The notes under the pieces: generated by a model | The model's database searches: none | What the model was told of the DNA's origin: nothing | What the model saw: only the letters and a program-made list of their open reading frames with translations | Translations under genes and position numbers: made by a program | Part shown: piece after piece, positions 1 through 6,478 of the stretch | Numbering within the stretch: position 1 is the first letter of the stretch | Layout: every line of letters starts with the position of its first letter | DNA from: Bacteroidales bacterium | GTDB taxonomy: Bacteria; Bacteroidota; Bacteroidia; Bacteroidales; JAAUTT01 | Assembly: GCA_012031335.1 (NCBI GenBank) | Contig: JAAUTT010000208.1 | Span: 1-7,297, forward strand | Length of the DNA: 7,297 bases | Direction of reading: 5' to 3'

Positions 1-36
1 ATTTAGTTAATTTTCCTGTTTTCAAAAAAAGGCTGA

Positions 37-1001
37 ATGTCAAAACTTGATGAGATAAAGAAACCTGTTGAGGTTGATCTAGATAAGTTTGAACCCTACT
101 TTAAGAGTTCCATGAGCTCAAAGGTTCCTCTCCTTGATGTTATTACCAATTATATCTATCGACGTAAAGGCAAACAGCTTCGTCCTCTTTTGGTATTCCT
201 TTCAGCAGGGATAAATGGTTCGATAACCCAGTCAACCTACGTTGCAGCGGGAATGATCGAGTTATTGCATACTGCAACGCTAATTCACGATGATGTTGTT
301 GACGAGTCAATGGTACGACGGGGCGATTTCTCTGTAAATGCGTTGTGGAGAAGTAAACCGGCGGTGCTGGGAGGAGATATTTTAAGCCTAAGCTTGCTGG
401 TTACCTTAACACATGGGGACCATAAGATTCTCGAAATTTATGCCAACGCCATCGGGCAAATTATTGAAGGAGAAATTCTGCAATTGCGAAAATCGCTGAA
501 ACTGAACCTCGATGAAGAGGTATATTTCGAAATAATACCGCCAAAACAGCCGCTTTTTTTGCCGCAGCCTGTGCTGCTGGTGCATCTTCAACCTTCGAAA
601 ATGAAACACAGATAAAGCACATGCACGACTTTGGGGAAAAGGTGGGTATTGCCTTTCAGATAAAAGACGATCTGCTCGATTACAGTCTAACCGATATAGG
701 GAAACCCCGCGGTCACGATATTGAAGACAAGAAAATTACTTTACCGCTTATTTATACCTTAAATCATTGTTCATCCGATCTGAAAAGGAAAATTATCCGC
801 ATCATAAAAAAGGGAAAAGATGAAAAGGCGATTGCCTATGTGGTGGACGAAGTAATTAAGGCCGGGGGAATTCGCTATGCGCAGGAAAAAATGTTTTATT
901 ATCGCGACGAAGCCATGAAACATCTTCACAGTTTTCCCGAATCGGAGGCCCGCAAAGCACTCGAAGAGCTTGTTCGTTATACAACCGACCGTACCTATTA
1001 A
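37..1001 (+). CDS. Long-chain polyprenyl diphosphate synthase (IspB-like), one frame break
   Basis: A trans-isoprenyl diphosphate synthase that adds isopentenyl diphosphate to an allylic primer, probably to make the side chain of menaquinone. Visible motifs are KGKQLRP (residues 44-50, diphosphate binding), the first aspartate-rich motif DDVVD (85-89) and the second, DDLLD (bases 666-680), followed by IGKPRGHDIEDKK. The fifth residue before the first motif is a small Ala (ATLIHDD), as in long-chain enzymes; short-chain synthases carry an aromatic residue there. The exact chain length cannot be read. The frame changes once near 538-546: adding one base, most simply an A in the AAAA run at 543-546, joins EEVYFEII to KTAAFFAAAC as in the family and gives 321 residues, a normal length. 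The ATG at 37 is the only suitable start. Its stop overlaps the stop of the convergent gene. Confidence 0.93.
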
Positions 1002-1293
1002 CCATCCTTCCGGAAAAGTCTTCCGAACCCTGTGTATGGATTTAGTTCCATCAACTCAAAGTCGATATGGTTTTGTTCCACAAGCGGTAAAGATGCCAAT
1101 ATTGCTTCTGCTTCTTCCCTGTTATTGCATTCCAGGATAATTACCGCTCGATGATCGTGCGTAAAATATATTTCGCGAATAATATCCCTTGTTTTAAGCT
1201 CCCATACGCTGGCAGCTTCCTGGAAAAGTAGCTCGTCCCGTTTTATCCTGGGGGAACTGAACTTTTTTCTATTTCAATAGCAAGAATTTTCAC
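998..1293 (-). CDS. Muconolactone isomerase-like (MIase family) small protein, one frame break
   Basis: Reading the minus strand from a GTG at 1293 gives VKILAIEIE; adding one A to the six-A run (bases 1263-1268 on the plus strand) continues into a protein of 98 residues. It contains ASVWELKTRDIIREIYF, AVIILECNNREEAEAIL, SLPLV and a C-terminal NPYTGFGRLF. This pattern (MKILAxE start, VWEL...IREIYF, LECxxxEEA, SLPLV, PYxGFxRLF) is that of short proteins assigned to the muconolactone delta-isomerase family, some of which databases label superoxide dismutase. The true reaction of these proteins is unknown, and I do not infer muconolactone metabolism. The GTG overlaps the TGA of the upstream thioredoxin gene (GTGA), which predicts translational coupling now broken by the IS. 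The stop shares a TTAA with the stop of the polyprenyl synthase. Confidence 0.8.
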
Positions 1294-1355
1294 TGTTTGT
1301 CAGGGTATTTAGCGGGATCAACAGCTCCGGCCGACCATAACTTAAGGAAAGAAAT
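1290..1355 (-). pseudogene. Detached 3' end of the thioredoxin-like gene
   Basis: This is the last part of the thioredoxin-like gene, cut off by the insertion sequence. Read on the minus strand it gives ISF (within the duplicated target) followed by LKLWSAGAVDPAKYPDKQ and a TGA. Attached to the truncated 5' part, it makes a continuous 167-residue protein whose LKxWSxxAVDPxKY-like tail is usual for Bacteroidota thioredoxins of this type. It has no start codon of its own. The TGA at 1292-1290 overlaps the GTG of the downstream MIase-like gene. Confidence 0.85.
1346..1355. repeat. Target site duplication, left copy
   Basis: GGAAAGAAAT, identical to bases 2645-2654. Both copies encode ISF of the thioredoxin-like protein when read on the minus strand. 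The bases before the copies (A and T) and after them (C and A) differ, so the repeat is exactly 10 bp, within the 10-13 bp range known for IS4-family insertion. A single C (1356) lies between this copy and the symmetrical inverted repeat. Confidence 0.88.
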
Positions 1356-1356
1356 C

Positions 1357-1374
1357 ATTACTGTCCACTTAAAT
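1357..1374. repeat. IS terminal inverted repeat, left end
   Basis: ATTACTGTCCACTTAAAT; matches the reverse complement of the right end at 16 of 18 positions, the differences being the fifth and fourteenth bases. The transposase stop codon (1371-1369) lies inside this repeat. One unpaired C at 1356 separates it from the target duplication. Confidence 0.85.
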
Positions 1375-2531
1375 CAAATTGAGTGACAGTTGATTATAAT
1401 TAAGTTCTTTGACATTATTGTAATCTGTGTTTGTAAACAATTCTTTTACAGGAGTTTTGTCCAGTAGAGATATTCCGAGAACCTGTAATATTTCGTAGGT
1501 TGATCGATCAATTTTAAGATCGTGTGAAACAATAGCTACTAGACAATATGTAATTATGGCTGTATAAATTTGGATCCGTACTGCATTTTCTGTAGTACCC
1601 CAAAAGCATTTAACTTTAAGATGTTGTTTTATCCACTTGAAAAACAGCTCAACTTGCCATCGATTCTTATAAAGTAAGGCAATCTCTTGCGAAGTCAGGG
1701 ACATATTGTTGGTCAAGAATATGAATGTGCGGTTCATTTCGCTGTCATAGTACTTAACCTTTCTCAATTTGTCAGGATATGATTTTGACACATAAAATCC
1801 AGTCAATCTGCCAATTTGATCACATTGTACACCAGTAGATTTATCAACTTTCAATGAATAAATCCTTTTAAATTGAATATTCGATTTTGCTCTGACAATC
1901 AAAATATGCTGATACAAGAGTTATCTTGAATAGACGGGTATAATCCACATAGCCTCGGTCAAAGATATAATAAGCATCCGGTTCGTATGGAATTTCATCC
2001 ATTGCATTTACATCATTCACGGTTGCGGCTGTGATATGGATGAATGCGGGGATTTGAGTTGTAATATCGTAAGGGTATGAAGTTTTATGCCTCCTTTTGC
2101 TTTTCGAAACTTCGCCCACCAAAATACGTTCAGGCATAAATCAATGGTAGTGGAATCAAAAGCATACACCTTTCCCTTTATCTCAAAACTATCGTTACTC
2201 AACTTATTTCGGGCTATATCGATAAGGTAATAAGCATAATCTTCGAAGATTTTTGCATTTCGGTTTTCATTGGCTTTTGACAGATTGCTACGAGTTACAC
2301 TTTTTCCAAAGCCCAAATGGTAAATCTTTTTACTATGTGCTTCAATGGCTACAATTAAATCCCTAAGACTATCCCGATTGGTTAGTTGTCCGAAAATCAT
2401 GCATAATAGTTGGTTCCAACAGCTAAGGAACGAATTCCTTTATCACCAGAATATCGAAGAACAATACCATCAAAAACTCGCTTGGGAAGAAATTCTGTTA
2501 GCTGGGCAAAAACATACTTACCTTGATTCAT
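1369..2531 (-). CDS. IS4-family DDE transposase, three frame breaks
   Basis: Cuts and joins the element's ends. Starting at the ATG at 2531 (MNQGKYVFAQLTEFLPKRVF), the frame needs one added base near 2422-2426, one added base near 2070-2072 and one removed base at about 1900. It then gives 387 residues, the usual IS4-family length. The catalytic triad is visible: D126 in YAFDSTTID, D192 in YYIFDRGYVDY and E295 in YKNRWQVELFFKWIKQHL, the last being the IS4 signature Y-(2)-R-(3)-E-(6)-K. The join LSCWNQLLCMIFGQLTNR restores a typical N-terminal segment, and GGIKLHTLYDITTQIP the middle. Because all catalytic motifs are kept, the breaks look like sequencing errors, although a decayed copy cannot be excluded. 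The stop lies inside the left inverted repeat. Confidence 0.92.
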
Positions 2532-2533
2532 GA

Positions 2534-2559
2534 AAATACTTTTCTCGAATTAAGTATTT
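2534..2559 (-). promoter_or_regulatory. Stem-loop just upstream of the transposase start
   Basis: AAATACTT (2534-2541) and AAGTATTT (2552-2559) are exact reverse complements separated by 10 bases. In the transposase mRNA the 8-bp stem ends two bases before the start codon and covers the place where ribosomes bind. Several insertion sequences (IS10 and IS50, for example) use such hairpins to prevent translation from transcripts that enter from outside. That role here is inferred from position only. Confidence 0.4.
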
Positions 2560-2626
2560 CAAATCGACACGCAACAAAAACTCCTACAACATAGATTCTA
2601 CATTAGTTTCAAAGAACGTATTTTAA

Positions 2627-2644
2627 ATTTTAGTGGACACTAAT
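2627..2644. repeat. IS terminal inverted repeat, right end
   Basis: Reads ATTAGTGTCCACTAAAAT on the minus strand and pairs with bases 1357-1374 at 16 of 18 positions. It lies directly against the right target duplication. Its outermost bases create the TAG that ends the interrupted thioredoxin-like frame. Confidence 0.87.
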
Positions 2645-3092
2645 GGAAAGAAATAACTTTTTTATTGTCGTATCCGTCACCCGACTCAAGTAAATCCGTG
2701 GCCTGTGTGTGAATTCGTTTCCCTTCAGGGTTAAGCACAACCAGCACTGGAAACCCAAAACGTTGCGGAAATTCAAGTTCCTTCAGTAGCGGATAATTTC
2801 TGTTTTCTTTGGAATGGTTTACCAGTACAAAAATGTAGTTGGCCTTCATAACTGAGTCAATTTTGGTATCGGTGTGTATCAGTTTGTGAAATTTAACACA
2901 CCAGGAGCACCAGTTACCACCAACCTGCAGCAGTACATGCTTGTTTTCGGCTTTGGCTTTTAAAACTGCAGCTGAGATTTCGGCACTTGCATCGGCCGAA
3001 GGATTATAGATATTGGCTGTGGTTTGGGCATAAGCTGCATTTATTGTGAAGGTAATAAGCACAGCAAGAAAGAGTGATCTGCTTGTTTTCAT
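2640..3092 (-). CDS. Secreted thioredoxin-like protein (CSWC site), truncated by IS
   Basis: A probable periplasmic thiol-disulfide protein of the Thioredoxin_7 type. The chosen ATG at 3092 begins a clear signal peptide (MKTSRSLFLAVLITF, cleavage near AYA-Q); an upstream ATG at 3128 would put 12 polar residues ahead of it. After AENKHVLLQVGGNWC comes the active site C62-S-W-C65, then a cis-proline region FGFPVLVVLNPEGK. The frame is intact up to KVISF, then reads one foreign residue (His) and a TAG made by the IS end. The insertion removes 18 residues of the original 167, beyond the core fold, so some activity may remain. It is the only gene here without a frame break. It starts 61 bases after the lipoprotein gene, suggesting one transcript. 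Confidence 0.88.
   Translation of the reverse strand: MKTSRSLFLAVLITFTINAAYAQTTANIYNPSADASAEISAAVLKAKAENKHVLLQVGGNWCSWCVKFHKLIHTDTKIDSVMKANYIFVLVNHSKENRNYPLLKELEFPQRFGFPVLVVLNPEGKRIHTQATDLLESGDGYDNKKVISFH
2645..2654. repeat. Target site duplication, right copy
   Basis: GGAAAGAAAT, identical to 1346-1355 and directly next to the right inverted repeat. Deleting the IS plus one copy (and the extra C) restores the thioredoxin-like reading frame through its natural stop, which confirms these limits. Confidence 0.9.
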
Positions 3093-3153
3093 CTTATAGT
3101 TTTCTCGAAAATTACAAAAATTCTCCATCGGGGTATCGCAAAAAACAGATTTG

Positions 3154-4134
3154 TTAATGGATTTGTACTTTTAAGAGGCCGGAATTTGTCCCAATCCACA
3201 GGTAACCTGCTTCTGCTGCTTCCACATCGGTTATCCAGTTGTTAAGCGGTGTATCAAATTTAAAGCTCGCCCAGGCGGTGCCATTGTAATAGTGCATATC
3301 GGTATACGACTGATAATTTTTTCAGCAAGCCATAACCAACCGTTTCGGTCAATGTCCATAAAAGGGATAGTTTTAAAGTTTTTCGCTCAGATATTTGCCT
3401 GTTTGAACATCGCTCCAGGAATTTACAGTAAAACGGAAAACTTTATCCGAAGTATTGATCCAGACTCGATCGAGACTGTCAATCCGGAGGTTAAATATTT
3501 TTGTAGTACCCGATGTAGTGCTGTTTGTAGGTCTCTCGTAAATGGAAGTGGCGATAAACTTGTCGGCTAAGAACCGGTTTACCCTGTAAACGGTGTCGGC
3601 AGTGGCTATCCAAAAGGTATTATCGGCACTTATTTCAAAATCAATAGCCTTTAAGGAGTTTGGGAATGAAATTTTATTTCCTTCGAGATTAAAAATAGCC
3701 CTATCGGATAAAAACCAGAGATTGCCATTGGCATCTTTATCCATGAGTTTGAAGGTTTCACCAGTGGCAGCCTGTTTCATTACAGAGCTTTGGAGAGAGG
3801 TTGAAAAACTAATAATCTGAGTAGGCGATAAAACAGTCAAATCGTTATTGGATAGTTCGGCATCCAGGAAAACTCCCAATTTGTCTTTTCCGGAAGTTAT
3901 ATCGTTGTTGAAAAATACCAGGCCATCAATGGAAGTAGCATCGTTGCAGTACCAGCATTGCGAATTGTCGGCGGTACTAGTTATTAACCAGTATCCATCG
4001 GTTGCAGGAATAATTCTTTTAATATACTTTGAATCGGTAAAATTAGAAACAGAAGAAAGTGGTTCACTATCTTCCTTGGAACATGAAGCAAAAACTATCA
4101 AAACAGCCAACAGGAGGGTAAAATTTATCTTCAT
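3154..4134 (-). CDS. Lipoprotein with beta-propeller-like repeats, two frame breaks
   Basis: Begins with a lipoprotein signal (MKINFTLLLAVLIVFASC, lipid on C18). The next residues SKEDSE resemble the acidic K-(D/E)2 tag that sends some Bacteroidota lipoproteins to the cell surface. The body has repeats of the kind seen in Reg_prop propellers: DANGNLWFLSDRAIFNL, DSLDRVWINTSDKVFRF, DIDRNGWLWLAEK and AEAGYLWIGTNSGLLKV. The frame needs one A removed from the five-A run at 3379-3383 and one added to the six-A run at 3317-3322, giving 326 residues. A CWYC motif (C60, C63) could form a disulfide or act in redox chemistry. The ligand or partner is unknown. It is first in an apparent unit with the thioredoxin-like and MIase-like genes, and divergent from the CoA-binding gene. 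A weak minus-strand -7-like box (TATGTTTC at 4197-4190) lies upstream. Confidence 0.82.
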
Positions 4135-4246
4135 TGCGTGTATTGCTTTAGTTCAATGATGTAATATTTACAGATTGGTTGCGTAAATTGAAACATAAAA
4201 TTATAAAATTCACATTCCTGAAAATCAGAAATCAATTCATTTCATG

Positions 4247-4254
4247 TAAATTTG
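4247..4254 (+). promoter_or_regulatory. Possible Bacteroidota -7 promoter box for the CoA-binding gene
   Basis: TAAATTTG matches the Bacteroidota -7 consensus TAnnTTTG at every fixed position. It lies 64 bases before the ATG at 4319, in the 184-base gap between two divergent genes. I see no good TTG-type -33 element at the usual spacing, so this is tentative. Confidence 0.35.
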
Positions 4255-4318
4255 GATGTAACGACAAGAATATTTGCATCGGCATCTTATATAACAATCA
4301 TTTTCAATCATCAGCACA

Positions 4319-4771
4319 ATGAAAGACCTGAAATTATCAAGAGAAACAGCGCTTCAGTTTATCGCCCAAAAAGAGTTTGCCCTGGCCGGGGTATCGAGAG
4401 ATTCCAGGAAGTTTGGACATGTTGTTTTTAAAACGTTAAAAACAAAAGGATACAAGGTAAGTCCTATCAATCCGCTTGCAGAAAGTATTGGAGACGAACC
4501 TTGTTTTAAATCGGTACGCGATCTTCCCGAAAATGTTAAAAGCCTTGTTATTGTTTTAAAACTTCGGAAACTGAAAAATGGTTAAGGAAGCCATTGAAGG
4601 GGAATTAAGCAGATATGGATACAACAGGGATCGCAAAATGAAAATGCAGTTAAAATGGCTCGTGAAGCAGGCATAACGCTAATTACAGATAAATGTATAC
4701 TTATGTATGCTAACCCAACCGGCTTTCATAAATTCCATATGCAATTAAGCAAACTATTCTGCAAGTATTGA
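4319..4771 (+). CDS. CoA-binding domain protein (CoA_binding_2 type), three frame breaks
   Basis: A small stand-alone Rossmann-like protein of the succinyl-CoA-synthetase CoA-binding type. The N-terminal part has FALAGVSRDSRKFGHVVFK (nucleotide-binding turn) and GYKVSPINP, then DLPENVKSLVIVLK. The frame is lost after this, but adding one base to each of three runs (AAAA at 4558-4561, AAAAA at 4574-4578, GGGG at 4599-4602) restores TSETEKMVKEAIEGGIKQIW, IQQGSQNENAVKMAREAGI and DKCILMYANPTGFHKFH, all characteristic of the family, ending at TGA 4769-4771 with 151 residues. The cellular role of these single-domain proteins is poorly known; CoA binding is inferred from family likeness. The next gene follows after 55 bases on the same strand and may share the transcript. 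Confidence 0.88.
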
Positions 4772-4826
4772 ACCTTTCACCGGAATTCTGCGTATTTGTT
4801 CTTCGTATAAACCAACACCTCAAAAC

Positions 4827-6471
4827 ATGAAAAAAACCATTTTCATTTTTCTGACCCTGATGGTCATCTTACCTGTTTTTACCCAAACTGTGCAATTGGG
4901 TAAGGAAGCTGATAATAATTCATTTATACACCTGCCCTATATTATCCATAAGGGAACCGACAAAATGTATGTATTGCGGTTATCGAAGATTAACCCTCAG
5001 GGATATAAGATTTTGATGGAGAATAAAAAAGCTACCCTTCGGCATTTTTTCTGGGGTATGGCCGTGCAAACTCCGACGAATCGGTTATGAATCTCGATTA
5101 TTATTTTAGTAAGGGAAATGAGTATGCACTGGAAGTGTATGATAATAATATGAATATGCTCAAATCTTATCCTTTCGATATCATTCTTGAAAATCGGGAA
5201 TGCTCTCAAGTACTGGTAACAAGGCATATTTTATCAAGAAAGCTTTTTTCCTGAACGACAAAATTGTACTTTTTTCCACCCTGTACGATGCCAAAGCCAA
5301 AAAGATTACCGCCGGATATCATTTTCTGAGCAAAGAAGGTGTTCTGGATAAGACACTTATTACTCTGGCCGAAATTGAAGTTACGGATGATGACCTTGAA
5401 AAACACATCAATTTTGTTATTTCGCCCGACCAAACAAAGATCGGAATGTATTATCCTATTGAAACCGATGCCAAAAATCCCAAACCTGGTGTTTTTGTAA
5501 AAATGTTGAACAGTAAAGATTTTTCAGCTATCTGGGAATCGAAATATATGTTTCAGGATAAGGAAGCAGATATTGAGAAGGTAATGATTAATAACCAGGG
5601 TACCGTATTTGTGCTTGCAAAAATTGGACTGGAAGGTCAGGAAAAAGATAAGAGTGCCCAAAAGTATAAATATGTGCTGAATGTTTGCAATAACGGGAGT
5701 AAGTCGTTTGAAAATTTTAATCTTAAAATTGGTGACCAGTATTTTGTAAATAATGTTTTGGTTAAAATCGATCAGGAAGATAATATTCTGGCTTCGGGTT
5801 TTTATTCTGAGAAGAGCGCCAATTATGCCAAAGGAGCATTTGTAACCAAAATTGATTCCAGAACAGGCGAGATTCGTCTCAATGCACTTGCACCCTTTGC
5901 CCAGGGAATTTCGGAGGATAAAGATGAGGGAGATAAAGAGAAAGCCTTTTTTCACATGCGCGATATCAGCTTTTTAAAAGATGGCAGCATTATTCTTACC
6001 GGGGAGCAATATTACATTGATATTTCCAGGTCCCGTGGATATGGTGCATACGGGGCCATTGGCGGATCTACCGATTTTACTTACCGGTATAAGGATATGC
6101 TTGTAATGGCATTGGCATCGGACGGTCAAATGAAATGGATGAAAAGTATCCCTAAAAAGCAAATAACCGCAAACGATGGAGCCCTCTATTCCTCATATGT
6201 ACCGGTGATAATCAACGATAAAATATCTATCATGGTTAATGGTCATGTGGATGGACTGGAAAAGCGCATGTCGGCCTTTACCGATAATAACATGGTTTAC
6301 TTGCTTGAGTTCGATGCCAGTGGCAATATGAATAAGAAAACCCTTTACAGCGGAGCTGAGGCAGAAACAAGGCTATGTCCCAAGGTTAGCTACCGGGTAA
6401 GTGATAAGGAGCTTATTCTTTATAACGTTCGCCGTTCCGGGAAATACAGGTTTGCCAGGGTGAATTTTTAG
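4827..6471 (+). CDS. Large secreted protein of unknown function, two frame breaks
   Basis: Not recognised as a named family. It starts with a signal peptide (MKKTIFIFLTLMVILPVFTQ) and, after adding one G at 5053-5056 and one G at 5196-5198, reads 548 residues with no other break. Mature sequence contains many short beta-strand-like segments with D/G turns, such as FVISPDQTKIGMYYP, NVLVKIDQEDNILASGFYS, ISFLKDGSIILTGEQYYI and LVMALASDGQMKWMKSIP. They recur at intervals like those of beta-propeller blades, so a propeller fold is plausible but unproven. A lysine-, glutamate- and aspartate-rich stretch (SEDKDEGDKEK) and a Gly/Tyr-rich one (SRGYGAYGAIGG) stand out. No lipobox, transmembrane helix after the signal, or type IX C-terminal domain is evident, so a periplasmic site is likeliest. 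The ATG at 5200 is internal, not a start. Confidence 0.75.
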
Positions 6472-6478
6472 GTTAAGG

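Larger units (their letters stand above)
1356..2644 (-). mobile_element. IS4-family insertion sequence, about 1.29 kb
   Basis: A complete insertion sequence bounded by 18-bp imperfect inverted repeats (1357-1374 and 2627-2644, 16 of 18 positions matching, core TGTCCACT), flanked by a 10-bp direct repeat and carrying one DDE transposase on the minus strand. Size, repeat length, duplication length and transposase type all agree with the IS4 family. It lies in the same orientation as the thioredoxin-like gene it interrupts. The right end supplies a TAG one codon past the junction, so the host protein ends early. The two frame breaks and one extra base in the transposase resemble errors seen throughout the window, so the element may be intact and active. 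No passenger gene is present. Confidence 0.92.

Noticed and set aside
1..36. End of an upstream gene
   Set aside because: A TAG at 4-6 and a TGA at 34-36 are in frame with each other, leaving no meaningful coding sequence; the stretch is too short to judge.
1868..2531. Programmed frameshifting or several separate transposase proteins in the IS
   Set aside because: Three shifts occur at unrelated positions and in both directions, no slippery heptamer with a following structure is evident, and IS4 transposases are made from one frame; errors like those in neighbouring genes explain it.
3292..4159. Plus-strand open frames of 75 to 103 codons opposite the lipoprotein gene
   Set aside because: They are antisense to a gene with a lipoprotein signal and propeller-like repeats, show no recognisable motif and merely mirror its codon pattern.
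4190..4197. Minus-strand -7-like promoter box TATGTTTC upstream of the lipoprotein gene
   Set aside because: It misses the last base of TAnnTTTG and has no clear upstream partner in an AT-rich gap, so it is mentioned but not listed as a feature.
5200..5202. ATG at 5200 as the start of a separate 423-residue protein
   Set aside because: The preceding 370 bases encode a signal peptide and continuous protein once two G runs are corrected; the ATG falls inside that protein and the shorter version would have no export signal.
5206..6162. Minus-strand open frames opposite the secreted protein
   Set aside because: Low-complexity, hydrophobic antisense translations of an AT-rich gene, with no family resemblance.
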